Shown here: positions 8,487 to 17,680 of the stretch, piece by piece
Layout of the letters: the number at the start of each line of letters is the position of its first letter
How positions within the stretch are numbered: position 1 is the stretch's first letter
DNA from: Clostridia bacterium
GTDB lineage: Bacteria > Bacillota > Clostridia > Christensenellales > Aristaeellaceae
DNA: 64,000 nt
Reading direction: 5' to 3'
Assembly: GCA_017524725.1 (NCBI GenBank)
Contig: JAFXUZ010000028.1
Coordinates: 62,001-126,000, forward strand
Made by a program: the position numbers and the translations under genes
The notes under the pieces: generated by a model
Seen by the model: only the letters and a program-made list of their open reading frames with translations
Database searches by the model: none
Told to the model about the DNA's origin: nothing

Positions 8487-9551
8487 TCACTGGGTCACCT
8501 TGACGGTCCACAATTCGCGGATCTTCTCACGGTCGCGGTAAGCCTTTTCCCAGTCGACGCCCATATCCTTCTGGATCAGGCTGCCTGTGGGAACGGACCC
8601 CGCGGGGCAGACGTCGGAGCCTGCCAGGACCGAGTGCATGTACCCCTTCATGATCAACGCCTGGCCTTCCTCCGTCAGGAAGAAACGGGCCACGGCTTCA
8701 GCGGCTTCCGTGTTGCAGTTTTTCGAATATTCTTCTGCTACGATCATCACGGTGGAAGGGATCAGGATGACTCCGTCGTCAGGATAGATCACTTCCAGGT
8801 TGGTGCTGCCGGACTCGAGGAACGGGAGGACGCTTTCCTCGAGGATCATGATGGCGGCGCACTCCCCGGTCTGCAGTTTAGCGATCGCGACGGAGCCGGA
8901 TTCGCGCATGACGCCGTTGGCATTCAGGGCGTCCAGATAATCCTCGCCATAGGTGTCAAGGAGCGATACCACGGCGGCGTAAGCGGTGCCGCTGGTCAGC
9001 GGATCGCTCATGGAGATGTAACCCTTCAGGGAAGGATCAAAGGCAAAATCCTTGAATGAGCGGGGTACGCTGACACCCTTTGACGCCCACGCTTCAGCTT
9101 TTTCGGGGTTGCAGGCCAGGACCATGTTGCATACACGCACAGGATACCAGTAGCCTTCAGGGTCATAGGAGAAGCGGAGCAGAGTATCGGCGCCATCCAC
9201 CTTGAAGGAATGGAGGTAGCCGTAATCCTTCATCTCCAGGGAGAAAGCGGGTTCCGCCACCATGAACATATCGCAGTCCAGCGGCTGGTCGCGGTTTTCG
9301 CCCATCTCGCCGTAGATCTTCGGGATCAGTTTGCTGGTGCCGGACTGGAAGAAAAAGCTGCCGTTGTTGCCGGGTACCAGGTTGGGGAATTCGGTTTTCA
9401 GGGCTTCGTCCATCATGACGATGACTTCGGGGTACATGGAGGTGTAGATCACCAGCTGGCCCTCAACGTCTTCATTGACAGCGAAAGCGGCGGGAACGCA
9501 AAGGGACAGGGCCATCAGGACGAAAAGAAATAAAGCCGTAAATTTTTTCAT
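8487..9551 (-). CDS. Extracellular solute-binding protein, Fbp-type ABC importer
   Basis: A 354-residue secreted protein. A signal peptide (MKKF..., hydrophobic core, cleavage near AFA-VNED at about residue 24) is followed by the typical start of family 1 / FbpA-like binding proteins, QLVIYTSMYPEVIVMMDEAL. There is no lipobox Cys at the cleavage site, so a non-lipidated form or another anchor is expected. It would hand a small solute to the permease encoded downstream. Ferric iron, phosphonates and sugar phosphates are known ligands of this fold; none can be assigned here. It has its own promoter (9608-9636), an AGGAGG site before the ATG, and a terminator after its stop. It is transcribed divergently from plsX. 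Confidence 0.9.
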   Translation of the reverse strand: MKKFTALFLFVLMALSLCVPAAFAVNEDVEGQLVIYTSMYPEVIVMMDEALKTEFPNLVPGNNGSFFFQSGTSKLIPKIYGEMGENRDQPLDCDMFMVAEPAFSLEMKDYGYLHSFKVDGADTLLRFSYDPEGYWYPVRVCNMVLACNPEKAEAWASKGVSVPRSFKDFAFDPSLKGYISMSDPLTSGTAYAAVVSLLDTYGEDYLDALNANGVMRESGSVAIAKLQTGECAAIMILEESVLPFLESGSTNLEVIYPDDGVILIPSTVMIVAEEYSKNCNTEAAEAVARFFLTEEGQALIMKGYMHSVLAGSDVCPAGSVPTGSLIQKDMGVDWEKAYRDREKIRELWTVKVTQ

Positions 9552-9607
9552 GTGCTGAGACCTCCTGTTTAAAATTCATTCTGTCGCTATGCGGTTTCAC
9601 AGTTGGG

Positions 9608-9636
9608 ATTTTATCATATCTTTAGCTGAAATTCAA
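9608..9636 (-). promoter_or_regulatory. Promoter of the Fbp-type importer operon
   Basis: On the minus strand, -35 TTGAAT (9636-9631), 17 bases, then -10 TAAAAT (9613-9608) preceded by TGA, making an extended -10. It is divergent from the plsX promoter about 90 bases away. Confidence 0.75.
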
Positions 9637-9699
9637 TAAGCGCGGCGAATACCGGCTGTGCAATTCATATACCCTGGATATAAGTAACGCGCGCCGTGC

Positions 9700-9728
9700 T
9701 TGCCATTTCATGATGAATGTGATAAAAT
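9700..9728 (+). promoter_or_regulatory. Promoter of the plsX-acpP-rnc-smc-ftsY operon
   Basis: TTGCCA (9700-9705), 17-base spacer, TAAAAT (9723-9728), with an upstream TGA giving an extended -10. It lies 37 bases before the plsX start. Confidence 0.75.
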
Positions 9729-9765
9729 CGGCTTGCTCGTCGGATTTCTTAAGTGTGAAGGAGCA

Positions 9766-10788
9766 ATGAAGACGATGGTTCATATTTTTTTGGATGCCAT
9801 GGGCGGGGACGACGCCCCGAAATGTACGGCTGAAGGCGCGCTTGAAGCTTTGAGGGCAGACAGCGGCCTGAAGATCACCCTGGCCGGGGTAAAGAGCGAG
9901 GTGGAAAAGTGCCTCGCCGACTATGATGATGTACGGGACCGCCTTATCCTTCTGGACACCCCCGAGGTGATCACCAACCATGACGCCCCGGTGATGGCTG
10001 TCCGCCAGAAAAAGCAGTCAGGGATCGTACGGGGCATGCTTGCCGTCCGGGAGGGAGAAGCGGACGGGTTTGTCTCCGCCGGTTCCACTGGCGCAGTGCT
10101 TGCGGGCGGCATGTTCCGCCTTGGCCGGATCGAAGGGGTCGAGCGGCCCGCTCTGGCGCCGCTGCTCCCCAATGGGAAAGGGTTTTTCTGCCTGATCGAC
10201 TGCGGGGCCAACGTGGATTGCCTTCCGGCATATCTGCCCCAGTTCGGCATGATGGGCAGCGCCTATATGAAGCAGATGCGCGGCATCGATTCTCCAAGGG
10301 TGGGCCTTGTGAATATCGGTGCCGAAGCGGAAAAGGGCAATGCCCTTGCCAAGGCGGCTTATCCCCTGATGGCAGAAGCGCCGTTCAATTTTGTGGGCAA
10401 TATCGAGGGCAGGGATATCACCGCCGATATGGCTGACGTGATCGTCAGCGACGGTTTCTCCGGGAACCTGATCCTCAAATTTATGGAAGGCGTGGCCATG
10501 ACCCTTCTTGGGATCATCAAAAAGGAGATGATGGCCGATCTCCGCGGAAAACTGGGCGGACTGATCGCAAAACCCGCTTTCCGGAGAGTCAAAAAATCCA
10601 TGGACTACACCGAGGTCGGCGGCGCGCCGCTTTTGGGTGTGAACGGCGTGGTTGTGAAGGCCCACGGTTCCAGCAACGCCCATGCCATCGCCTGTGCCGT
10701 TCGCCAGGCGGTCATGATGAAGCAAAAGGATGTGCCCGGCGTGATCCGGGAGGGCATCCGGAAAATGAACGAGGGATCGCAGGGATGA
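9766..10788 (+). CDS. plsX: Phosphate acyltransferase PlsX
   Basis: A 340-residue peripheral membrane enzyme that makes acyl-phosphate from acyl-ACP, the first step of phospholipid synthesis in most Gram-positive bacteria. Recognisable PlsX motifs are the N-terminal IFLDAMGGDDAP, AGSTGAVLAGG, the LIDCGANVD stretch and DGFSGNLILKF. The ATG at 9766 has GAAGGAG seven bases upstream; an earlier in-frame ATG at 9700 lies in the promoter. acpP follows 32 bases later, and the usual Firmicutes order plsX-(fab)-acpP-rnc-smc-ftsY is kept, here without fab genes. Confidence 0.96.
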   Translation: MKTMVHIFLDAMGGDDAPKCTAEGALEALRADSGLKITLAGVKSEVEKCLADYDDVRDRLILLDTPEVITNHDAPVMAVRQKKQSGIVRGMLAVREGEADGFVSAGSTGAVLAGGMFRLGRIEGVERPALAPLLPNGKGFFCLIDCGANVDCLPAYLPQFGMMGSAYMKQMRGIDSPRVGLVNIGAEAEKGNALAKAAYPLMAEAPFNFVGNIEGRDITADMADVIVSDGFSGNLILKFMEGVAMTLLGIIKKEMMADLRGKLGGLIAKPAFRRVKKSMDYTEVGGAPLLGVNGVVVKAHGSSNAHAIACAVRQAVMMKQKDVPGVIREGIRKMNEGSQG

Positions 10789-10820
10789 CCTGTGTCCATA
10801 GATGAAAGGGGTTGTGTTCC

Positions 10821-11057
10821 ATGAATAAAGAGATCCTGACCACCGTATCCGAAATGATCGCCAAGCAGCTGAAACTGCCCGTATCCGAGGTCACTGCCGA
10901 CAAGCGCCTCCTGGAAGACCTGAAAGCTGACAGCGCCAATATCATGGTCCTGATCATGGACCTGGAAGACCAGTACGACCTGACGGTGGAGGACGCCGCC
11001 ATTGCCGAACTGAAGACTGTGGGCGACGTGGCGGAATATATCGAAAAGCATCAGTAA
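10821..11057 (+). CDS. acpP: Acyl carrier protein
   Basis: A 78-residue acidic four-helix protein that carries acyl chains on a phosphopantetheine arm. The attachment serine is Ser38 in KADSANIM, followed by the typical acidic helix II (LIMDLEDQY). The usual motif is DSL; here it is DSA followed by Asn, an uncommon variant. The ATG at 10821 with GAAAGGGG upstream is preferred over an in-frame TTG nine bases earlier. It sits between plsX and rnc as in many Firmicutes. Confidence 0.94.
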   Translation: MNKEILTTVSEMIAKQLKLPVSEVTADKRLLEDLKADSANIMVLIMDLEDQYDLTVEDAAIAELKTVGDVAEYIEKHQ

Positions 11058-11142
11058 CGGGCTTTTTCTTCGGCGCGTCCGCTTTCCGGGCGCGCCATAT
11101 CCTATTAAAGAGTCGGGTTTCAAAAAGGGCGGCGAGCATGAT

Positions 11143-11868
11143 ATGCCTCTGCCTGTGAAGATACGAAGAACCCGGACATGGAAGAGTGAAAGAATGTATT
11201 CGGCTTTGTATGATGCCCTGGGATACCGCTTCCGCGACGAAAGGCTGCTGCGCCTGGCGCTCAGGCATCCCTCGGCGGGGACCGATAATAACCAGCGGCT
11301 GGAATTCCTGGGGGACTCGGTCCTTCAGCTTTGCGTCAGCGACCGTATCTTCCGGGAAAATCCCGGCAAAAAAGAAGGGGAAATGACCTTCCTCAGGCAA
11401 AGGCTGGTCTGCGAGGACGCATTGGCGGAGATCGCGGGGAAGATCGGCCTGGGAAGCTATCTGGTCATGGACCACGGCTGCGACGAGACCGGAGGACGGA
11501 CGCATCCGGGGCCTCTTTCCGATGCGATGGAAGCGGTCCTGGCTGCGGTATACCTGGACGGAGGTTATGAAGCGGCCTTCGGCGTCATATCCCTTTTGTG
11601 GAAGGATATGGGCAGTGGAAAACCGACCGCTCCCGATCCCAAGGGGAAGCTGCAGGAATTCACCCAGTCCCGCGGCATGGGCATGCCGGTCTACGCGGTA
11701 GAAAATACCGAGGGGCCGGTGCATGACAGGATATTTACCGTATCCTGCGCCGTGGATGGCAGGCACCTGGCTTCAGCCAGCGGGAAGACCAAAAAACGGG
11801 CGGAGCAGGCTGCCGCGGAAGCGGCGCTCAGGCTGCTCGAAGGAAGCCGGGAGCAGGGGAAAACATGA
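11143..11868 (+). CDS. rnc: Ribonuclease III
   Basis: A 241-residue double-strand-specific endoribonuclease that processes rRNA precursors and structured mRNAs. The catalytic domain has the signature RLEFLGDSVLQL (about residues 52-63) and the second acidic cluster LSDAMEAVLAAVYLDGG. A double-stranded RNA-binding domain covers about 165-238 and ends in the KTKKRAEQAAAEAAL helix. The ATG at 11143 has a GGGCGG-type site ten bases upstream; an in-frame ATG at 11194 would give 224 residues, close to the E. coli length, so the start is not settled. Its last bases overlap the smc start (ATGA). Confidence 0.95.
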   Translation: MPLPVKIRRTRTWKSERMYSALYDALGYRFRDERLLRLALRHPSAGTDNNQRLEFLGDSVLQLCVSDRIFRENPGKKEGEMTFLRQRLVCEDALAEIAGKIGLGSYLVMDHGCDETGGRTHPGPLSDAMEAVLAAVYLDGGYEAAFGVISLLWKDMGSGKPTAPDPKGKLQEFTQSRGMGMPVYAVENTEGPVHDRIFTVSCAVDGRHLASASGKTKKRAEQAAAEAALRLLEGSREQGKT

Positions 11869-14800
11869 AGCTGAAAAGGCTCGAGATCTATGGTTTCAAA
11901 TCCTTTGCGGACAAGACCGAGATCATTTTCAACGAGGGGATCACAGGCATCGTAGGGCCGAACGGCTCCGGGAAAAGCAACATCAGCGATGCGGTAAGGT
12001 GGGTGCTGGGGGAGCAGAACGCCCGTATCCTGCGGGGCAACCGCATGGAGGATGTCATCTTTGGCGGTACCGCCCAGCGCAAAGCCGCCAATTACTGTGA
12101 GGTATCTCTGGTTTTTGACAACGAGGATCATGCCCTCAGGACCGAGTTTTCCGAGGTGATGGTGACCCGCCGTGTCTATCGCAGCGGTGAGAGCGGTTTT
12201 TTCCTTAACAGGAATTCCTGCCGCCTGAAGGACATCCTGGAACTATTCCGGGACACCGGTATCGGCCGTGAAGGCTATTCCCTGATCGGGCAGGGCCGGA
12301 TCGACGAGATCCTTTCTGCGAAATCCGATGACCGCAGGCAGGTTTTCGAGGAAGCCGCGGGGGTGATGACCTTCCGCTTCCGCAAGGAAGAGGCGGAAAG
12401 GAAGCTGGAAAGGACCAGGGACAACCTGAGCCGGGTCAATGATATCATCGGCGAACTGGAAGACAGGCTGGAGCCTCTGAAAAAACAGGCGGAAACGGCC
12501 AGGATATACCTGGATCTCTCTTCCCGCCTCAGGGAACTTGAGATCGGGATCTTCGTTTACCGTTATGACCGTTCCAGGGACAGGATGGAAGGACTGAAGA
12601 AAAACCTGGAAGGGATCCGCGAGGCAATCGAAGAACATGAAAGAGATATCGGCGAGAACACACGGGAAAGGGACAGCCTGCAGGAGGCCATGGGCCGCCT
12701 GGACGATCTGATAGACGCTGCCCGCGCCGAGGAATCGCAGGCCGGGGAAGATCTGCGCCTGGCGAGGAATAAGGCTCAGGGAGTGGAACAGCGCATCCGG
12801 ATCCTTGCCGAAAGGCAGGGAAGGATCGAAAGCGACCTGAAGGAGAACACCGACAGGATCACAGCCCTTGAGGGTATGGCAGACAGCGACGCGGAAAATA
12901 CCCGCAAGGCCGGGGAAATGGTGCGCTCTGCCGAAGCAAAGGCCGGTAAGGAGCAAACACTGCTTGACGCGGCCATCAATGAGGCAGACCGGGCCGAAAA
13001 AGAGCTGGACGAACATAAAAACCGGATCCTGGCGGCGGTCAACCGCCTGAGCGACGTTCGCAATCAGGAAGCGCGGGCCCAGGCTGTCCATGCCCAGATG
13101 ACCGAACGTTTGGAGGAACTGCTCGGAGGCCGTGACGACCAGCGGGAAAAGGAAAAGCAGCTGTCATTAAAACTTGCCGAGGCTGAAAAGGCGTCCGCAG
13201 CGGCGGAAGGACAGCTGAAAGAAAAGACGGCTGAGGCGGAAAAGAAACGCGGAGCGGTCGAAGATTGTTCCACCCGGCTGCGTGAAGCTGTGCAGAAGGC
13301 GCAGGACGCCCACCTGAAGCAGGAAACCGACCTGAGCCGGCTTCGCCTGCTCAGCGATATGTCCAGGGAAATGGAGGGATACAGCCAGGCGGTCAAGCAG
13401 GCCCTGAGGTACGGGAAAAACGATCCGGGGGTCGCGGATATCGTTGCCAAGCTGATCCGTGTTCCCAGGGAATATGAAACGGCCGTGGACATGGTCCTGG
13501 GCGGTACTCTGCAGAATATCGTGACCAGGGATGAGGACGCGGCCAAGCGGATGATCGACTACCTGCGTGTCAATCGCCTGGGCAGGGCCACTTTCCTGCC
13601 CATGACCACCGTGCGTTCCAGAGTGCTGACGGGGGAGGAAAGAAAAGTCCTTCGGCTGGACGGGTGCATCGGCGTTGCCAGCGAGCTGATCGCCTTTGAC
13701 GAAGAATACCGCGGGGTGATCGAAAATCTACTGGGTCGTACCGTGATCGCCAGGGACCTGAAGAGCGGCATCGAGATCATGCGGGCCGGGAGGCACGCTT
13801 TCCGGCTGGTGACCCTTGCCGGGGACGTCATGCATACGGGCGGTTCCATGACGGGAGGTACGGCCAATAAAACGGCGGCGTCCCTTCTGTCCCGTGAAAG
13901 GGAGATATCGGACCTGAAAGCCTCCACTGCCCGGGGAAAGGAAGACCTGGAGATCCTGCGCCGCGAGGAAGAGGAACTGCGCGCGAGGCGGGACAGGCTG
14001 CGGCTTGAGCTGGCGGACGCGTCTGAGGAAGTCCACCAGGAAGAGATCGGCTGTGCCAGGGAGCAGGAACACGTATCCAAGGCAGCTGACGAACTGAACG
14101 CGCACCGCGAGAACATGCAAAAGAGCGAGGAAGCCATCGCCCAATTGCGCCTTGGTATCGCAGGCATAGAGGAAGACCTGAAAAAAGCCTCCGAACTGAC
14201 CGAGGAGACTGCATTTGACAGGGAAAAAATGGACGCGGAGACCCTCCGCCTCCAGGAAAAACTGAAAAACTGCCGCCGGGTTACCGAAGAGCGGCGCGAT
14301 TCCCTCGCCGCCTGCCGTGAAGCCCTGACCGAAGCGATCCACACGATGGATATTTTCGGGAGGGACGCCCGCCAGCGCGGTGAGGAACTGGAATCTGCCC
14401 GTGTTCTCAGGAAAAGCCTTGAATCGCAGGCCGGGAACGCCTCCCGGGAGCGGGAGGAACTGGACGCCCTTTTCCGTGAGGCAGGGAAAAAGGCCGAACT
14501 CCTGGAAGCGCGTGAGAAGGAGTGCGCCGGCAAGGTTTCCGTCCTTGAGGGGCGAAGACGTGAGATCGGCGAAAAGCAGCGGCAGAACAACCGCGCGGGA
14601 GACGAGCTGCGTGCCCTGTACGAACAGGACACCCAGCGTGCCCATCGGCTGGAACTGAACCTGGGAAAGGTGGAAAACGAAGTGAACGCCCTGTGCGATC
14701 ACATGTTCAACGCCTACGAGATCACCTATGCCAACGCAGCCGAAATGATAAAGCCGCGGGAAAAACCCTTTGAGATCGAGAAGAGCGAAAAGGAAGCAGG

Positions 14801-15428
14801 CGAACTGCGCAGGTCCATCCGGGACATGGGCACGGTGAACGTGGCGGCCATCGACGAATACGCCGACACCAAGGACCGCTACGACAGCCTGACCACCCAG
14901 CGGGACGACCTGAACAAGGCCGAAGACGACCTGAAACACCTGATCGAGCGCCTTCTCAGGCAGATGGAAAGCCAATTCGTGGAGGAATTCGCCAAGCTTG
15001 ACGCTTATTTCCGGATCACCTTCGCAAGGCTCTTTGGCGGCGGGCACGCCGAATTGAAGCTGACAGATCCCGACGATGCCCTGAACTGCTCCATCGAGAT
15101 CATTGCCCAGCCTCCCGGAAAGAAGCTGCAGATGCTTTCCCTCCTTTCCGGCGGGGAGCGGGCTCTTACGGCCATCGCGATCCTTTTTGCGATGCTCAAG
15201 CTGAAGCCGACGCCCTTCTGTTTCCTGGATGAGATCGAAGCGGCTCTGGATGAGGCCAATATCGGGTATTTTGCGGATTACCTTTCGGAATACAAGGCGG
15301 GGACCCAGTTTGTTGTTGTTACTCATCGCAAGGGAACCATGGAACGCTGCGATGCGCTGTACGGCCTTGCCATGCAGGAACACGGCGTTTCCCGCATGGT
15401 GTCTGTGGACCTGAAGGACTATGAATAA
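11865..15428 (+). CDS. smc: Chromosome segregation ATPase SMC
   Basis: A full-length 1187-residue SMC that condenses and segregates the chromosome with ScpA and ScpB. The Walker A loop GPNGSGKSN is at about residues 31-39. Long Glu/Lys/Arg-rich coiled coils flank the hinge region (about 515-660). The C-terminal head carries the ABC signature LSGGERALTAIAI (about 1094) and Walker B CFLDEIEAALDEAN (about 1118-1131). Translation is coupled to rnc by a four-base overlap; ftsY follows after 12 bases with its own AAGGAGG site. Confidence 0.98.
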   Translation: MKLKRLEIYGFKSFADKTEIIFNEGITGIVGPNGSGKSNISDAVRWVLGEQNARILRGNRMEDVIFGGTAQRKAANYCEVSLVFDNEDHALRTEFSEVMVTRRVYRSGESGFFLNRNSCRLKDILELFRDTGIGREGYSLIGQGRIDEILSAKSDDRRQVFEEAAGVMTFRFRKEEAERKLERTRDNLSRVNDIIGELEDRLEPLKKQAETARIYLDLSSRLRELEIGIFVYRYDRSRDRMEGLKKNLEGIREAIEEHERDIGENTRERDSLQEAMGRLDDLIDAARAEESQAGEDLRLARNKAQGVEQRIRILAERQGRIESDLKENTDRITALEGMADSDAENTRKAGEMVRSAEAKAGKEQTLLDAAINEADRAEKELDEHKNRILAAVNRLSDVRNQEARAQAVHAQMTERLEELLGGRDDQREKEKQLSLKLAEAEKASAAAEGQLKEKTAEAEKKRGAVEDCSTRLREAVQKAQDAHLKQETDLSRLRLLSDMSREMEGYSQAVKQALRYGKNDPGVADIVAKLIRVPREYETAVDMVLGGTLQNIVTRDEDAAKRMIDYLRVNRLGRATFLPMTTVRSRVLTGEERKVLRLDGCIGVASELIAFDEEYRGVIENLLGRTVIARDLKSGIEIMRAGRHAFRLVTLAGDVMHTGGSMTGGTANKTAASLLSREREISDLKASTARGKEDLEILRREEEELRARRDRLRLELADASEEVHQEEIGCAREQEHVSKAADELNAHRENMQKSEEAIAQLRLGIAGIEEDLKKASELTEETAFDREKMDAETLRLQEKLKNCRRVTEERRDSLAACREALTEAIHTMDIFGRDARQRGEELESARVLRKSLESQAGNASREREELDALFREAGKKAELLEAREKECAGKVSVLEGRRREIGEKQRQNNRAGDELRALYEQDTQRAHRLELNLGKVENEVNALCDHMFNAYEITYANAAEMIKPREKPFEIEKSEKEAGELRRSIRDMGTVNVAAIDEYADTKDRYDSLTTQRDDLNKAEDDLKHLIERLLRQMESQFVEEFAKLDAYFRITFARLFGGGHAELKLTDPDDALNCSIEIIAQPPGKKLQMLSLLSGGERALTAIAILFAMLKLKPTPFCFLDEIEAALDEANIGYFADYLSEYKAGTQFVVVTHRKGTMERCDALYGLAMQEHGVSRMVSVDLKDYE

Positions 15429-15440
15429 GGAGGATGGAAC

Positions 15441-16361
15441 ATGGGATTCTTTCAGCGCCTGAAACAGGGCCTGAGCAAAACTAGGGGGGGACTGACCAAG
15501 AAAGTGGATGAACTGGTGGTCAGCGGACGCCCCATCGACGATGATTTTTACGATGAGCTTACGGATATCCTGATCCTTGCGGACGTGGGTGTCAGCGCCA
15601 CCGAGGATATCATCGAAAAGCTGAAGGAACGTGTTAAAGAAAAGGGCGTCAGGGATACGTCGGCCTGCCGGGAGCTTTTGAAGGAGATCATCATCGAGGA
15701 AATGAACGTTCCTCGCCCGAAACTTCAGTGGCCGCTGGTGATGTTCGTTGTGGGTGTCAACGGTGTGGGCAAGACCACCACGGTGGGCAAACTTGCCCTG
15801 CGTTTTCAGGAGATCGGACACAGCGTCATCCTGGCGGCGGCGGATACTTTCCGTGCCGCGGCGGACGAGCAGCTGTCGGTTTGGGCGGAGCGTGCAGGCG
15901 TGCCGCTGATCCGCGGCGGCGAAGGAGCCGATCCCGCGTCGGTGGTCTACGATGCCATTCAGGCGGCAAAGGCCCGCAAAAACGACCTTCTGATCGTGGA
16001 TACGGCCGGACGCCTGCATAACAAAAAGAACCTGATGGACGAGCTTTCCAAAATGCGGCGGATCATCGACCGGGAATACCCGGAAGCAACGATGCGCTGT
16101 ATGCTGATCCTGGACGCCACCACGGGACAGAACGGCATCCAGCAGGCCAAGCAGTTCAAGGAGGCCGTCGAGATCGGCGGTATCATCCTGACAAAACTGG
16201 ACGGCACCGCCAAGGGCGGAATCGCCATCGCAATCCGCAAGGAACTTGATATCCCCGTATGGTACATCGGTGTGGGCGAAGGCATTGACGACCTGCAGGC
16301 TTTCGAGGCGAGGCAGTTCGCGGACGCGCTGTTTGGTGACGACGAAAGCAAAAAAACCTGA
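15441..16361 (+). CDS. ftsY: Signal recognition particle receptor FtsY
   Basis: A 306-residue SRP GTPase that docks ribosome-SRP complexes at the membrane. A short N-terminal region and helical N domain (about 1-95) precede the G domain: GVNGVGKTT (about 105-113), the DTFRAAADEQL insertion, DTAGRLHNK, and TKLDGTAKGG. It lacks the long acidic A domain seen in E. coli, as is usual for Gram-positive FtsY. It is the last gene of the operon; ffh does not follow, and a terminator does. Confidence 0.97.
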   Translation: MGFFQRLKQGLSKTRGGLTKKVDELVVSGRPIDDDFYDELTDILILADVGVSATEDIIEKLKERVKEKGVRDTSACRELLKEIIIEEMNVPRPKLQWPLVMFVVGVNGVGKTTTVGKLALRFQEIGHSVILAAADTFRAAADEQLSVWAERAGVPLIRGGEGADPASVVYDAIQAAKARKNDLLIVDTAGRLHNKKNLMDELSKMRRIIDREYPEATMRCMLILDATTGQNGIQQAKQFKEAVEIGGIILTKLDGTAKGGIAIAIRKELDIPVWYIGVGEGIDDLQAFEARQFADALFGDDESKKT

Positions 16362-16435
16362 GATAATGTTTTTTGGAACCCTCAGACGGTCCTGCGCGGA
16401 GGGGGCATTCCTTAAAGCCCCGTATATGAAAAAGA

Positions 16436-16499
16436 GCCCCGGACAAACACTGCCCGGGGAAAAAGTGAAAGCCCGGAGTGATTTCCGCCGGGCTTTTTT
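16436..16499 (+). terminator. Terminator at the end of the ftsY operon
   Basis: A first hairpin pairs CCCCGG with CCGGGG around 16437-16459. A second has stem 16469-16476 with 16488-16495 followed by T's (16494-16499). On the other strand the stem is followed by a short T run, so it may also serve the convergent membrane-protein pair. Confidence 0.8.
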
Positions 16500-16528
16500 A
16501 ATTTCCCGAAGGCCGGAACGTACGGGTT

Positions 16529-17092
16529 TTATTCAAGGCCGAAAAGTTCTTTTGCAACGGCGCAGGCAGCGCTGTCCGCGCTGTCTGATGCGGAAGGAAT
16601 ATGGAGCGAGTCCCTGCCGCAGAAAAGGTACCAGTCGCCCCCGGCAGAGGAATAATCGATGTACGATGCGGCGCAGCCCGTCATTCCTGCACTGTCCCAC
16701 ACCCGGACGCCGTAAATTTCGCCGTCCTGTGTGAAAAGAGGGCCAAATGAACGCAGTTCCTCCGGCAGGGGAGACAAGCGGTCGAGATACCCGGCGGCTT
16801 CTTTTTCCGGCATGATAAGCAGATCGCCCCGGCCGATATCCTCGCCGATCATCAGGTAGGAGAAAGGATGGCAGCGCACCATGCGGACGGAAGAAGGCAT
16901 TCCCTGCTCCAGTGCATAGGAAAGTTCACGGTCCCGAAGGGCCGTATCTCCGGTGCTGACATAAAGGGTCACCTTGTCCCGTGGCGGGGCGTCGGTGAGG
17001 AGGTTCACGACAAAATTCCATATAAGTGCGCTTAACAGTGCCCAAAGGACCATACGGGTCATCAGTGAAAGGATGCGTTTTGTTTTACTCAT
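16529..17092 (-). CDS. Hypothetical single-pass membrane protein
   Basis: 187 residues, not recognised. A basic start (MSKTKR) and one hydrophobic helix (about 13-32) suggest a signal anchor with a soluble C-terminal domain of about 150 residues outside. That domain resembles no family I can name. It contains a GEDIGRGDLLIMP stretch, a WDSAGMTGC segment and several acidic patches. The ATG at 17092 overlaps the end of the upstream gene by eight bases, so the two are translationally coupled and probably work together. Convergent to ftsY. Confidence 0.7.
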   Translation of the reverse strand: MSKTKRILSLMTRMVLWALLSALIWNFVVNLLTDAPPRDKVTLYVSTGDTALRDRELSYALEQGMPSSVRMVRCHPFSYLMIGEDIGRGDLLIMPEKEAAGYLDRLSPLPEELRSFGPLFTQDGEIYGVRVWDSAGMTGCAASYIDYSSAGGDWYLFCGRDSLHIPSASDSADSAACAVAKELFGLE

Positions 17093-17609
17093 GGCGCACC
17101 TCGAATGCTGTGATGAAACCTTCCGCCGTCATCAGGCTGACGGCGATCCCTGGAACGGGGAAATCGCGGGAACGCTTTTTGCTGATCAGGAGGCGCCTGT
17201 TTCCGTTGTCGGTCTTCAGAATCACCTCACGCATATCGATGCTGCCCCGAACGTGAAACGGTGCGGAGAGGCGTTCGACGACACCGGAGAGGCAGACAGG
17301 CTCCTTTTTAAGGATCCTTTCTGCGTGCCGATATTCCGCCAGGGCCGGAAACCAGTAAAGATCGGCACCCAGCAGGATGATCCATCCTGCAAAGGAGAAG
17401 ACAAGGGTGGCCAGAAGACGGATGCGGTTTTCATTAAGGACATTCACCCCCGCACACAGGCAAATACAGGCGGCAAAGGCCGCGAGTGCCAGGACGACGG
17501 CAAGCCAGAGGCAAAGGGTCAGGCTCCGGCGGGCCGGCGCTTTTTCACTGGAACTGTACAGCGGTGTCAAAGGGATCGCATCCTTTCTTTGCCTAAGTTT
17601 CCTTGACAA
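17085..17609 (-). CDS. Hypothetical two-helix membrane protein
   Basis: 174 residues, not recognised. Two strong hydrophobic helices (about 30-54 and 64-84) form a hairpin. A C-terminal soluble domain of about 85 residues follows, rich in beta-type sequence (VCLSGVVERLSAP, REVILKTDNGNRRLLI), which could be a small beta-barrel. The only in-frame start is TTG at 17609, because stops lie just upstream. That TTG sits inside the -35 region of the divergent amylase promoter, so the two transcription units may interfere. The downstream gene overlaps by eight bases. Confidence 0.65.
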   Translation of the reverse strand: MSRKLRQRKDAIPLTPLYSSSEKAPARRSLTLCLWLAVVLALAAFAACICLCAGVNVLNENRIRLLATLVFSFAGWIILLGADLYWFPALAEYRHAERILKKEPVCLSGVVERLSAPFHVRGSIDMREVILKTDNGNRRLLISKKRSRDFPVPGIAVSLMTAEGFITAFEVRHE

Positions 17610-17631
17610 ACCCGGACAGGGAGATTATCAT
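17603..17631 (+). promoter_or_regulatory. Promoter of the amylase gene
   Basis: Consensus TTGACA (17603-17608), 17-base spacer, TATCAT (17626-17631), 50 bases before the start codon. The -35 overlaps the TTG start of the divergent membrane-protein gene. Confidence 0.8.
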
Positions 17632-17680
17632 TGACCTGGATGAACAGAGAAAAATCGATAATGAAAGCGGGGAACGGCAT

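Noticed and set aside
13728..16019. 763-codon minus-strand frame across smc and ftsY
   Set aside because: Antisense shadow spanning two well-supported genes and their junction; no motifs.
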